Source of the DNA: Proteiniclasticum aestuarii
GTDB lineage: Bacteria; Bacillota; Clostridia; Clostridiales; Clostridiaceae
Length of the DNA: 64,000 bases
Assembly: GCF_017368455.1 (NCBI RefSeq)
Contig: NZ_JAFNJU010000006.1
Location: 1-64,000 of the forward strand
Direction of reading: 5' to 3'
Part shown: in pieces, positions 54,125 to 63,237 of the stretch
Position numbering within the stretch: the stretch's first letter is position 1
Layout: each line of letters starts with the position of its first letter
The notes under the pieces: model-generated
Databases searched by the model: none
The model's input: the letters and a program-made list of their open reading frames with translations, nothing else
What the model was told of the DNA's origin: nothing
Translations under genes and position numbers: made by a program

Positions 54125-54173
54125 TTGACAGAAGGAAAAATGATGATATACTAATTTTAGTTAAACGCTTAAC
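54125..54173 (+). promoter_or_regulatory. promoter and LacI-type operator
   Basis: TTGACA (54125-54130) and TATACT (54147-54152) are 16 bases apart. GTTAAACGCTTAAC (54160-54173) is nearly a perfect palindrome with central CG, the form of LacI-family operators, and covers the start of transcription. A weaker similar site, ATTATACGCTAAAT at 53982-53995, is near the divergent gene start and may allow autoregulation. Confidence 0.85.
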
Positions 54174-54187
54174 TTAGGAGATGTGAA

Positions 54188-55123
54188 ATGAATAAACGAA
54201 TCTTAGTCATTGGGAGCATCAATATCGATCTGAGCATCGCCAGCAGTTGCTTCCCGAAGAAGGGAGAAACGGTGAAGGGGAAAGATTTCTTCAAGACCGT
54301 CGGCGGAAAAGGGCTGAACCAGGCAGTGGCCGCTCATAAGTTCGGTCAGAACGTCTGCTTCTGCGGAAACATCGGATTCGATCATGATGCAGCCATGGTG
54401 TATGAAATCCTGGAACGGTATGGCTTGGGTACAGAGCATATCAAAAGGGATGGACAGACCCATACCGGCAGCGCCATAATTGTCAGGGCTGAGGAAGACA
54501 ACGCCATCATCATCGATGAGGGAGCCAATGGAACGCTGGATTTTGGCAGTGTCAGAGAAACCATTGATTCCGTAGCACCGGACTATGTGATGCTGCAGTT
54601 CGAGCTGTCTCATGAAGTGAACATGAACATCATCCGCTACTGTTATGACCGAGGGATCAAAGTGGTTCTGAACACCGCTCCCGCATCGGACATGGAAGAA
54701 GAAGTGCTGAAGTGCATAGACACGCTGATTCTCAATCAGACGGAAGTAGAGTACTACACAGGAAACTATCCCTCATCAGAAACAGAAGCATTTGCTGCCA
54801 GCCAGTATTTCCTCGACAGAGGAGTAGTCCATGTAGTCGTCACATTAGGTGATCATGGAAGCATTTACGCCGGAAAGGAGAAGAGAATTTTCCAGAAGGC
54901 ATACAAGAGCAACGTCATCGACAGCACCGGTGCAGGAGATGCCTTCACAGGAGTCTATGTCAGTGCCATCAGCAAATATGGTGATGTGAAAAAAGCCCTG
55001 CAGTTTGCCAACGCGGCAGGAGGGCTCACCTGTGAAAAAAACGGAGCCATCATAGCAAGTCCAACCTATCGTGAAATCGAAAATAAAATTCTGGAGGAAG
55101 AAAACAATGAAAAAAGCGTATAA
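54188..55123 (+). CDS. ribokinase-like PfkB kinase
   Basis: The 311-residue protein has VIGSINIDLSIASS, the GGKGLNQAVAAHKFG signature and DSTGAGDAFTGVYVSAI, all as in ribokinases; the acceptor would be ribose or deoxyribose at O5. It is the first gene after the operator and overlaps the lipoprotein gene by 17 bases. With the downstream nucleoside hydrolase it would trap released ribose. It is distinct from the kinase at 39014. Confidence 0.9.
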   Translation: MNKRILVIGSINIDLSIASSCFPKKGETVKGKDFFKTVGGKGLNQAVAAHKFGQNVCFCGNIGFDHDAAMVYEILERYGLGTEHIKRDGQTHTGSAIIVRAEEDNAIIIDEGANGTLDFGSVRETIDSVAPDYVMLQFELSHEVNMNIIRYCYDRGIKVVLNTAPASDMEEEVLKCIDTLILNQTEVEYYTGNYPSSETEAFAASQYFLDRGVVHVVVTLGDHGSIYAGKEKRIFQKAYKSNVIDSTGAGDAFTGVYVSAISKYGDVKKALQFANAAGGLTCEKNGAIIASPTYREIENKILEEENNEKSV

Positions 55124-56192
55124 ACTCTTATCAGCCCTCATGGTGTCCATACTGGTTTTAGCCGGGTGCAGCACTGCCGAGACCGATTCTGATGCCTACA
55201 AAGTTCTTCTGCTCATTCCTGGAAATCTAGGCGATAAATCCTTCTTCGATGCAGCCAATAGAGGACTGGAAGAGCTTGCGGAAAAAGGATACGAGACAAA
55301 AGTCATCGAAATGAGCCAGGATGAAACCAAATGGGAACCTGCTTTCCTGGATGCCGTTGATGAGAACTGGGACCTGATCATCAGCGGAAACGCAGCCAGT
55401 CAGCTGATGAACAGCATCGCCATGGACAATCCGGATCACCGGTTTCTAAACTTCGATTTTGACAGCTCGGACATCGAAACGGCTGATAATCTGTACTCCG
55501 TATCCTATGCCACCAACGAAGGATCTTTCATAGCAGGAGCCTTTGCTGCCATGATCACTTCAGACACCTCCTTGGAGAATGTCAACGAAGAAAAGGTCAT
55601 CGGATTCCTCGGTGGTATGGACATTCCTGGAATCAACGACTTCCTTGTAGGATATATCCAGGGGGCACTTCATGTAGAGCCTGAAATCAAAGTCCTCACA
55701 ACCTATGCAGGATCCTTCGTAGACCCTGCAAAAGGAAAAGAGTTAAGCCTGGCCATGTATCAGTCCGGCGCAGACATCGCCTTCAATGTGGCAGGACAGA
55801 CCGGTCTTGGTCTGATCGATGCTGCCTTTGAGTCTGAAAAATATGCCATTGGCGTTGACTCTGACCAGTCTGCACTCTATAGAGAAACCGAACCAGGTAA
55901 GGCAGACAGCGTATTGACCTCAGTGGTGAAGCAGATCGACAGAGTCATTGTAGACAGCGCTGAAAAAGCGAAGTCTGGTGAACTGGAATTCGGAAAACAT
56001 GAGCTCATCGGATTATCCGAAGATGCCGTGGGACTTGCCGACAATGAAGTCTATCAGAATGTACCCGAAGCGATCCGAACTGAAATAGCCAGAATTTCTC
56101 AGGAAGTCATGGATGGTGCAATCGAAATCAAATCCGGTTTCGCCATGTCTGCCCAGGAAATCACAGAATACAAAGACAGCGTAAAGCCATAA
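55107..56192 (+). CDS. BMP-family nucleoside-binding lipoprotein 2
   Basis: The 361-residue lipoprotein has a lipobox with Cys21 (VLAGC) and the BMP fold (LLIPGNLGDKSFFDAANRGL; ISGNAASQLMNSIA; GSFIAGAFAAMI). The first block is closer to classic PnrA/Med proteins than the paralogue at 33667. GGAGGAAG precedes ATG 55107, which lies inside the 3' end of the kinase gene. Confidence 0.92.
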   Translation: MKKAYKLLSALMVSILVLAGCSTAETDSDAYKVLLLIPGNLGDKSFFDAANRGLEELAEKGYETKVIEMSQDETKWEPAFLDAVDENWDLIISGNAASQLMNSIAMDNPDHRFLNFDFDSSDIETADNLYSVSYATNEGSFIAGAFAAMITSDTSLENVNEEKVIGFLGGMDIPGINDFLVGYIQGALHVEPEIKVLTTYAGSFVDPAKGKELSLAMYQSGADIAFNVAGQTGLGLIDAAFESEKYAIGVDSDQSALYRETEPGKADSVLTSVVKQIDRVIVDSAEKAKSGELEFGKHELIGLSEDAVGLADNEVYQNVPEAIRTEIARISQEVMDGAIEIKSGFAMSAQEITEYKDSVKP

Positions 56193-56200
56193 TCAAAGAA

Positions 56201-56223
56201 GGGGAATGCAGCTTGCATTCCCC
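56201..56223 (+). terminator. hairpin between lipoprotein and ATPase genes
   Basis: GGGGAATGCA (56201-56210) is inverted as TGCATTCCCC (56214-56223) with three bases between. The T run is short (GTTTGA). Such hairpins after a binding-protein gene often raise its mRNA level relative to the rest of the operon. Confidence 0.75.
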
Positions 56224-56311
56224 GTTTGACTATCAGATGAACGAAAAGCATGATGAAATTATGTATGAGGCAGCAGATTTGAACGGAAAATCCGAATGTG
56301 GGGAGAAATTC

Positions 56312-57835
56312 ATGAGTAAAGGGATATTGGAATTAAAAGATATTACAAAAGTCTATGACAACGGAATTGTTGCAAACAAGAAGATCGATCTGGAAATATG
56401 GGAGAATGAGATCCATGCCATCGTAGGAGAAAATGGTGCAGGGAAATCAACCCTTATGAAGATCATTTTCGGCATGGAGCAGCCCACCATGGGCAAGTAT
56501 TTTCTTCATGGAGCCGAAACACAAATGAACAGCGTGGAGCAGGCCATCAGAAGCGGAATCGGCATGGTCCATCAGCATTTCATGCTGGTGGAATCCATGG
56601 ATGTGGTGGACAACATCATGCTTGGCATCGAACCGAAAAAAGGAATGCTTATGGACAAAAAGGCAGCCAGGAAAATGGTCCAGGACGTGGCGGAGAAATA
56701 CAGGTTTCAGCTGAACTATGATAAGCCGGTTTCTGAAATCTCCATCGGTATGAAACAGAAAGTGGAGATAATCAAAGCACTGATCAGAGGGGCGAAAATC
56801 CTGATTCTGGATGAACCCACAGCAGTACTGACACCTCAGGAGACCCAGGAACTCTTTGTTCAGCTGAAGATGCTTACAAAGCTTGGGCATACCATCTTGT
56901 TCATTTCCCATAAGCTGAAAGAAGTGAAGGAGATCTCAGACCGGATCACGGTGATCAGAAAAGGAGAAACGAGAGGCACCTTCCCTACGGAGGATCTGGA
57001 GATCAGAGAGATATCCAATCTCATGGTGGGAAGAGATGTATCTCTGAACTATGAGAAAACAAGGTCTCAGTATGGTGAAGTGCTGCTGGAGATGAAAAAC
57101 GTCACCAGCAAGACAGACAGTGGAAAGATGCTCAAAAACATCAGTTTCGCGCTTCAAAGAGGCATGATTCTTGGCGTAGCCGGCGTGGAGGGCAATGGCC
57201 AGTCGGAACTGGTGGAGATCCTCACCAAAAGAGGGGAAAGCTATGATGGTGAAATCAGAATCTTTAAGGAGAGGCTGAAGAATCACTCCATAAAGTCTCT
57301 TAGATCCAGAGGATTGGGTTATATTCCGGAAGACCGGATGACCCAGGGCATCGCAGCGGAAGAAACCATATCGGACAACCTCATCAGTACCCGATTCCAT
57401 AGCAGGAAGTTCGGGAAGCGTGCACAGCTGGATAAAAACGCCATCCTTTCCTATGCCGATGAAGCCATCCGAAGCTATGAGATCTCCTGCCATGGCAATG
57501 ATCACATTGTCGGGTATCTGTCCGGAGGAAATATCCAGAAAGTAGTTGTAGGGCGTGAATGCGATGAGGATGTGGAACTGCTCATCGCAGAGCAGCCCAC
57601 CAGAGGCGTAGACCTGGGGGCTGCAGAGCTCATTCATCATAAGCTTCTGGACATGCGGGAAAGAGGCGCAGCCATCCTTCTGATCAGCGCGGATATGAAT
57701 GAAATCGTGGAACTGAGCGATCGGTGCCTGATCCTTTACGACGGCGAGATCGTTGCGGATTTCCATGAACCGAAGAACCACTCCGAGCAGGAATTTGGAG
57801 AGTACATGCTCGGACTGAAGAAGCAGGGAGAATAG
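56312..57835 (+). CDS. nucleoside ABC importer 2, double ATP-binding protein
   Basis: The 507-residue protein has two ABC domains: Walker A GENGAGKST, VHQHFMLVESMDVVDNIMLG, SIGMKQK and ILILDEPTAVL in the first; GVEGNGQSEL, YLSGGNIQK and IAEQPTRGVD in the second. As in the paralogue at 34868 the second Walker A is degenerate. The true start is ATG 56312 with GGGGAG before it; a frame from 56213 begins inside the hairpin arm and is unlikely. Confidence 0.92.
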   Translation: MSKGILELKDITKVYDNGIVANKKIDLEIWENEIHAIVGENGAGKSTLMKIIFGMEQPTMGKYFLHGAETQMNSVEQAIRSGIGMVHQHFMLVESMDVVDNIMLGIEPKKGMLMDKKAARKMVQDVAEKYRFQLNYDKPVSEISIGMKQKVEIIKALIRGAKILILDEPTAVLTPQETQELFVQLKMLTKLGHTILFISHKLKEVKEISDRITVIRKGETRGTFPTEDLEIREISNLMVGRDVSLNYEKTRSQYGEVLLEMKNVTSKTDSGKMLKNISFALQRGMILGVAGVEGNGQSELVEILTKRGESYDGEIRIFKERLKNHSIKSLRSRGLGYIPEDRMTQGIAAEETISDNLISTRFHSRKFGKRAQLDKNAILSYADEAIRSYEISCHGNDHIVGYLSGGNIQKVVVGRECDEDVELLIAEQPTRGVDLGAAELIHHKLLDMRERGAAILLISADMNEIVELSDRCLILYDGEIVADFHEPKNHSEQEFGEYMLGLKKQGE

Positions 57836-57837
57836 AG

Positions 57838-58887
57838 ATGAAGAAAGTACTTAAAAAATTTGAAACGATGCGGACACTGGCAGCGGTAGGTATTGCACTG
57901 GGCGTAGGCTTTGTGATCATTCTGCTGTTAAGCGATAATCCCATGGAGTCCATCTTCAATTTCATTGTGGGACCGCTCACGAAATTCAGATACATGGGCA
58001 ACGTCATCGAAACCGCCATTCCACTGATTTTCTCAGGACTGGCAGTTTCGCTGCTGTTTCAGACGAAACTGTTCAACATGGGTACCGAAGGGATCTTCTA
58101 CATCGGAGGACTCATCGCTGCCATTGCCGGAATCACCCTCACGCTCCCGGCAGGAATCCATCCGGTGGTGGCCATACTGGCATCAGCGGTCTTCGGGGCT
58201 CTGGTCATGGGAATCGTGGGCTATTTCAAGGCGAAATGGGATGTCAGCGAACTGGTCCTGTCTCTCATGTTCAATTCCATTCTCTATGGCGTCGGGCTTT
58301 ACATCCTGAACTACTATTTTCGGGAAGAAAGCACAGTGGTACTGAAATCCGTTCCCATAAAGGAAACCGCCTTGCTGAATGATATTCTGCCTGGCACCAA
58401 AGTGCATTCAGGCATCCTTCTTGCTGTGGTGGCTGTTTTCGTCTGTGACTGGTTTCTGAACAAGTCCAAACTCGGTTATGAGATTCGTATGACCGGCGCC
58501 AACAAAAGTTTTGCGGAGTATTCCGGCATCAACACAAAAAGAGCGATCATACTGGTCAGTATGATCGCCGGGTTCATCGGAGGCATCGGCGGTGCCGTGG
58601 AAGTCATCGGCATGTATGATGCATTCAAATGGGTTTCTCTGCCAGGGCTGGGTTTTGACGGTGCGCTCATTGCCATGCTGGCCAAGAACAAGCCGAAAAA
58701 TGTGATTTTTTCCGCCTTCTTCCTGGCCTATATCAGGATCGGGGCAGACCTGATGTCCAGACTGACAGATATTCCGGCTGAGATGGTCGGGATCATGCAG
58801 GGGCTGATTATTCTTTTCATATCCGGAAGAATGTTCCTGCAGTTCTATCGCAACCGACTGATACTCAAGGAGGCTGAAGTAAAATGA
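57838..58887 (+). CDS. nucleoside ABC importer 2, permease 1
   Basis: The 349-residue protein has about nine helices with LLFQTKLFNMGTEGIFYIGGL and YEIRMTGANKSFAEYSGINT, then LPGLGFDGALIAMLAKNKP, all as in BPD_transp_2 permeases. It starts two bases after the ATPase stop and overlaps the next gene by four bases. Confidence 0.92.
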   Translation: MKKVLKKFETMRTLAAVGIALGVGFVIILLLSDNPMESIFNFIVGPLTKFRYMGNVIETAIPLIFSGLAVSLLFQTKLFNMGTEGIFYIGGLIAAIAGITLTLPAGIHPVVAILASAVFGALVMGIVGYFKAKWDVSELVLSLMFNSILYGVGLYILNYYFREESTVVLKSVPIKETALLNDILPGTKVHSGILLAVVAVFVCDWFLNKSKLGYEIRMTGANKSFAEYSGINTKRAIILVSMIAGFIGGIGGAVEVIGMYDAFKWVSLPGLGFDGALIAMLAKNKPKNVIFSAFFLAYIRIGADLMSRLTDIPAEMVGIMQGLIILFISGRMFLQFYRNRLILKEAEVK

Positions 58888-59801
58888 ACATCATAGAACA
58901 GCTACTGACATCCACTTTCTTCTATTCTGTCATCCGAGTTTCTGTGCCTTTACTGCTGCCTGCTCTGGGGGCTCTGGTTACCAATCGTGCAGGCGTGCCC
59001 AATATCGGACTGGAGGGGATCATGCTCATGTCCGCCTTCTTTGGCGTTGTGGGCAGTGCCTTTTCCGGTTCCGCCATGGTGGGACTTCTGGCAGCCATAT
59101 TCATGGGCATCGTCATGTCTTTGTTTCTGGCCTATTTCACACTGAAACTGAAAACCAATGTGATCCTCGGCGGAATCGCCCTGAATCTGTTCTCCTCCAG
59201 TCTGACGGTATTTCTCCTTTATATCCTTACCGGTGACAAGGGGACATCCGCTTCGCTGGCCAGCAAGACCCTACCCTCCATCAGGCTGCCCATCATTGAA
59301 GATATCCCCTTCATCGGAGCCGTGCTTTCCAACCACAATGTGCTGGTCTATGTCACCTTTGTGATTGTGGTGCTCGTTTATATCCTTCTTCAGAAGACAC
59401 CACTGGGACAGCATATCAAAGCGGTGGGGGAAAATGAAAATGCGGCAGCATCCGTGGGAATCAATGTGAACCGGACCCGAATCATTTCATTTATCATCTG
59501 TGGCGTTGTGTGCGGCATAGCAGGAGCATTTCTTTCCATGGGATACGTTTCCTGGTTCTCCAGAGACATGACCTCTGGAAGAGGATGGATTGCCCTGGCG
59601 GCAGAAGCCATGGGCAGAAATACCATGGTCGGAACCGTCCTGTCCTCCATGCTCTTCGGGTTTGCCTCAGCACTGGCCAATATCCTGCAGCTTCAAGGCC
59701 TGCCCACAGAACTTGTGACCATTCTGCCCAATATCATTACTGTGGTGGCGCTGGTTTCCTATTCCGTCATGAAATCCAAAGGAGGTCGTAAGTATGAATA
59801 A
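58884..59801 (+). CDS. nucleoside ABC importer 2, permease 2
   Basis: The 305-residue protein has VTNRAGVPNIGLEGIMLMSA, GQHIKAVGENENAAASVGIN and MTSGRGWIALAAEAMGRN, the second permease form of BMP importers. The stop overlaps the nucleoside hydrolase start by eight bases. Confidence 0.92.
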   Translation: MNIIEQLLTSTFFYSVIRVSVPLLLPALGALVTNRAGVPNIGLEGIMLMSAFFGVVGSAFSGSAMVGLLAAIFMGIVMSLFLAYFTLKLKTNVILGGIALNLFSSSLTVFLLYILTGDKGTSASLASKTLPSIRLPIIEDIPFIGAVLSNHNVLVYVTFVIVVLVYILLQKTPLGQHIKAVGENENAAASVGINVNRTRIISFIICGVVCGIAGAFLSMGYVSWFSRDMTSGRGWIALAAEAMGRNTMVGTVLSSMLFGFASALANILQLQGLPTELVTILPNIITVVALVSYSVMKSKGGRKYE

Positions 59802-60720
59802 GATGATCATCGACTGCGATCCAGGTCACGATGATGCCCTGGCCATTCTTGTGGCCTGCAGCGAAAAACACATCTTCGACATCAAGGGTGTGGGCACAGT
59901 GGGAGGCAATCATCATGTGGAGAGAATCACGGACAATGCTCGGCTGATTCTCCAGACCATCGAAGAAAAGATTCCTCTATTCCAAGGGTGTCATAAGCCC
60001 CTTCAGAGAGAACTGGAAGTGCAGCCCCATGCCCATGGCGACAGTGGCATGGATGGTCTTGCAGAGATACCTGAAATCATTTATCCGGTGGAAGAAAAAC
60101 ATGCTGTGGAAGCCTACAGAGATATTCTGAAGACACACAAGGACGTGACCATCGCAGCGCTGGGACCCTTGACCAATATCGCCATGCTTCTTCATCTGTA
60201 TCCGGAAGTGAAATCCTCCATCCAGTGCATTTCCCTTATGGGCGGAGGAATTCATCATGGAAACATAACACCCTATGCGGAATTCAACATCTATGCGGAC
60301 CCTGAAGCGGCAAAGATGGTATTCTCAAGTGGCGTGCCCATCATCATGAGCGGACTGGATGTGACGGAGAAAGCCTATCTGGAATGGAAGGACATCGAGC
60401 CGCTCAAGGATTGCGGGGCAGTGGGGTTTTTCTCCCATGAGCTTCTGAAGTTCTATCATGAGTCTGGAAAGCAGTTCGGATTCGATGTATCCGCGCTTCA
60501 TGATATCTGTGCGGTGGCGGTGATCTCTAGACCGGATCTCTTCACCTGGGAGGATCTGCATGTGGAGATTTCATGCGAAGGCATTACAAGAGGCATGACC
60601 TGTGCGGATCGCCGCCTGAAACCTTCCCGGGAAGGGAAGGTCAGGGTCGTGATGGATGTGGACCAGAAGGCTTTCGCAGCTTATGTGCTGGACTGCATCC
60701 GGTCTTATGAAAGGAAGTGA
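59794..60720 (+). CDS. inosine-uridine-type nucleoside hydrolase
   Basis: The 308-residue enzyme hydrolyses N-glycosidic bonds of nucleosides to base and ribose. Its N-terminal MIIDCDPGHDDALAIL binds calcium and ribose, and the conserved ALGPLTNIAMLLHL, LMGGGIHHGNITPYAEFN and GFDVSALHDICAVAVI follow, with the late Asp in LHD in place. AAGGAGGT precedes ATG 59794. It probably acts on the imported nucleoside, giving ribose for the kinase at 54188. Confidence 0.93.
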   Translation: MNKMIIDCDPGHDDALAILVACSEKHIFDIKGVGTVGGNHHVERITDNARLILQTIEEKIPLFQGCHKPLQRELEVQPHAHGDSGMDGLAEIPEIIYPVEEKHAVEAYRDILKTHKDVTIAALGPLTNIAMLLHLYPEVKSSIQCISLMGGGIHHGNITPYAEFNIYADPEAAKMVFSSGVPIIMSGLDVTEKAYLEWKDIEPLKDCGAVGFFSHELLKFYHESGKQFGFDVSALHDICAVAVISRPDLFTWEDLHVEISCEGITRGMTCADRRLKPSREGKVRVVMDVDQKAFAAYVLDCIRSYERK

Positions 60721-60724
60721 GAAA

Positions 60725-62788
60725 TTGGATGACCTACTAGAAAAGATCTATAGTGGTCTTCTGGGGAAAGCCATCGGGGTCCGCCTCGGTGCACCCATCG
60801 AGCCTTACCAGTGGGATTACGAGCGTATCAAGGAAAGTTTCGGAGACATCAGAGGGTATGTGAAAAACTCGGAGCGGTTTGCGGCAGATGACGACACCAA
60901 CGGACCGGTTTTCTTCATACGCGCCATGGTGGACGAAGAAAACCTTGATATCACCACGGAAAAGGTCGCCAGAGCATGGATGAACTATACACGAGACGGC
61001 CAGGGCATGTTCTGGTGGGGCGGCGAAGGCGTAAGCACGGAACATACCGCATACAGCAACCTGAAGAAGGGGGTCTCCCCGGACAGGAGCGGTAAAAGCA
61101 TACAAAATACCGTCTCCCTGTCGGAACAGGTGGGCGGACAGATCTTCATAGACAGCTGGGGCCTGATCCATCCAGGGGACATGGAGAAAGCCATGGATGC
61201 CGCAGAGACTGCCGCTGCCGTCTCCCATGACGGAGAAGCCCTTGTGGGGGCTCGATTCATCGGCGGACTCATCGCGTGCGCCTTCGTGGAAAAAGACATC
61301 GAAGTCCTTGTGTCCAAAGTGCTTACAAAGCTTCCTTCATCCAGTCTATACAGACAGGCCATGGAGGACATGAGGCGTTTTCACAGGGAGCATCCGCAGG
61401 ACTTCAGAGCGGCCTATGACTACGCCCAGAACCGATACAGCTACGCTCATTTTGCAGGAATGTGTCCGGTGATTCCCAATGCCTGCCTTGTGCTCATCGG
61501 TCTCCTATACGGAGACAATGACTTTGCAAGAAGCATAGAGATCACCTGCATGTGCGGATGGGACACAGACAGCAATGCCGGTGTCGTGGGCACCATCATG
61601 GGTGTGCTGAAAGGCATCGATGGCATTCCGGAGCATTACAGAAGTCCGGTGAATGATCTGATCATCGGGTCCAGCATGAGCCCAACACTGAATGTGATCA
61701 ATCTCCCTGTATTCGCGAAGTTTCTTGCGGGCATGGCAGAGGGACAGACGAATGAGGCACACGAGCTTTCTTTGGATTTTTCCCTGAAGGGCAGCACTTC
61801 CGGACTGAGGATCAGAAATGATTTCAGACTTCTTCGGGATCAGCGTTCTCGAAGAAGCAAAGGAAGCTACGACATTCTAGTGGACAATCTGGTCAAGGGA
61901 GATGAGGCTGCCTTATACTATCAGACCTTCTATCAGACGAAGGATTTCGGAGACAATCGCTATGATCCGGTGTTTGCACCTCTTGCCTATCCTGGCCAGA
62001 AACTGACTGTTGAGCTGGAGAGCGAAATCAGCTTTCTTGATGATCTCTGGATAGCACCCTATGTGCGGTATGCCAATGGAGATGAAACCACCGATGAATT
62101 CAGGCCGCTAACGGATAGAACTCTTGAAAAAGTGGAATACACTCTTCCAGAGCATGGTGGCCGCCTGATCAGAGAAGTGGGGATAAAGGTCAGAACAGAC
62201 AGCGCGCCTGTGGATGGCAATGGTCTGCTGGGGCGCATTCGAATAAGAACCTTTAGCCTCACGGGAACTGCGTCGTATTCTCTGAATCAATTCTCCTTCG
62301 AAGAAGGTTTTCTTAGGAATGTGGCCCCCTTCTCCAATCACAGAATCACCACAGAGCTATTCCAGAGCCAGATCCGTTTCGAAGCGAAGGAAGAGCAGGG
62401 CATCAGTCTCACGGGCCACTATTTTGCAAAGGACGTGGAACTGTGCTTCAGACTGGAACAGTGCAAGGGTGGAAGCATCCTTGTGCCTTTCAGAGCGAAA
62501 GGGCTGGAGAACTACTACTTTGTGCGAATAGAAGAAAACGCTCTCTCCATCGAGCAGAGACTACATGGCAGCTATAGGGTGCTTCGAAAAAGCAAAACCT
62601 CGGTGAATTTTCATGAGTCCATGCATCTCCACCTGATCGTCAAGGGAGACCAGGTAATCTTCCTCCTCAATGATGGAGCCGCCGTCCTTACTTGCGAAGG
62701 CATCGAGAATGCTTATGGGCACTTCGGGCTCGGAGGAGAAAACGCTTCGTTCCAGATATCCAGCCTCCAGGTGACGGCAGAGACATAG
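60725..62788 (+). CDS. ADP-ribosylglycohydrolase-fold protein with long C-terminal extension
   Basis: The 687-residue protein has an ADP-ribosylglycohydrolase (DraG/MacroH-like) domain over about residues 1-340: GLLGKAIGVRLGAPIE, RFAADDDTNGPVFFI (Mg-binding DDxT) and CGWDTDSNAGVVGTIMG (second metal motif). The remaining ~340 residues are mostly beta, and the last ~170 look like a concanavalin-type fold (ENYYFVRIEENALSIEQ; HLHLIVKGDQVIFLLNDG), a sugar-binding shape. No signal peptide is seen, so it acts in the cytoplasm. Similar proteins are in nucleoside or glycoside operons with unknown substrates. TTG 60725 follows AAGGAAGTGAG; ATG 60707 would overlap the hydrolase gene. Confidence 0.82.
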   Translation: MDDLLEKIYSGLLGKAIGVRLGAPIEPYQWDYERIKESFGDIRGYVKNSERFAADDDTNGPVFFIRAMVDEENLDITTEKVARAWMNYTRDGQGMFWWGGEGVSTEHTAYSNLKKGVSPDRSGKSIQNTVSLSEQVGGQIFIDSWGLIHPGDMEKAMDAAETAAAVSHDGEALVGARFIGGLIACAFVEKDIEVLVSKVLTKLPSSSLYRQAMEDMRRFHREHPQDFRAAYDYAQNRYSYAHFAGMCPVIPNACLVLIGLLYGDNDFARSIEITCMCGWDTDSNAGVVGTIMGVLKGIDGIPEHYRSPVNDLIIGSSMSPTLNVINLPVFAKFLAGMAEGQTNEAHELSLDFSLKGSTSGLRIRNDFRLLRDQRSRRSKGSYDILVDNLVKGDEAALYYQTFYQTKDFGDNRYDPVFAPLAYPGQKLTVELESEISFLDDLWIAPYVRYANGDETTDEFRPLTDRTLEKVEYTLPEHGGRLIREVGIKVRTDSAPVDGNGLLGRIRIRTFSLTGTASYSLNQFSFEEGFLRNVAPFSNHRITTELFQSQIRFEAKEEQGISLTGHYFAKDVELCFRLEQCKGGSILVPFRAKGLENYYFVRIEENALSIEQRLHGSYRVLRKSKTSVNFHESMHLHLIVKGDQVIFLLNDGAAVLTCEGIENAYGHFGLGGENASFQISSLQVTAET

Positions 62789-62817
62789 CGTACAGCTCCT
62801 CCCTTCAGAACTAAAAA

Positions 62818-62834
62818 CGGGCCATGGCGGCCCG
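62818..62834 (+). terminator. short GC hairpin after operon
   Basis: CGGGCC (62818-62823) and GGCCCG (62829-62834) form a six-pair stem with a five-base loop; a T-rich run follows only after about ten bases. It may end the operon weakly. Confidence 0.5.
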
Positions 62835-62906
62835 AACAGAGATTTTCTTTTCCTTCAGATGAATTGCGTGAAAAGAGAAAAGAGAAGAAAGTCATAATCG
62901 AAAACA

Positions 62907-62947
62907 GGTCCCGGCAGATGGAATACACCCCTTCCACTGCCGGGACC
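62907..62947. terminator. long inverted repeat, possible terminator
   Basis: GGTCCCGGCAG (62907-62917) is exactly inverted as CTGCCGGGACC (62937-62947), and TGGAA/TTCCA extend the stem inside, with one bulged A. No T run follows, so it may be a strong stem of another kind (mobile hairpin or Rho-independent block). The rest of 62948-63237 has no gene; TATACT at 63170-63175 is a candidate -10 for the next gene, with a poor -35. Confidence 0.6.
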
Positions 62948-63237
62948 TTGTCGACTGTACTGCTAAGGATTGGAAGAGCAAGAAGGGTATGATCCCGGAT
63001 TCCCGTGAGCGCTGACCTGGGTTTCCGAAAGACACTGGTAATCCGGACAGGGAAGGGGCTTTTTTCAGGAAGGAAAAGAAGGAGCGCTCTTTCTCCTCAC
63101 AGAAGACCACACTCCGTGCATCTTCTGCATCAGAAAGAAAAAACATGGTACAGAAGCTTCTATCTGGCGTATACTGAAGATAGATTCAATCAGTAGATGC
63201 AACTCGCCAATATATTCATCCGAAAGGAGCAAAGGAA

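Noticed and set aside
56936-57781. 281-residue minus-strand frame
   Set aside because: It lies wholly opposite the conserved ABC ATPase gene and has no family resemblance.
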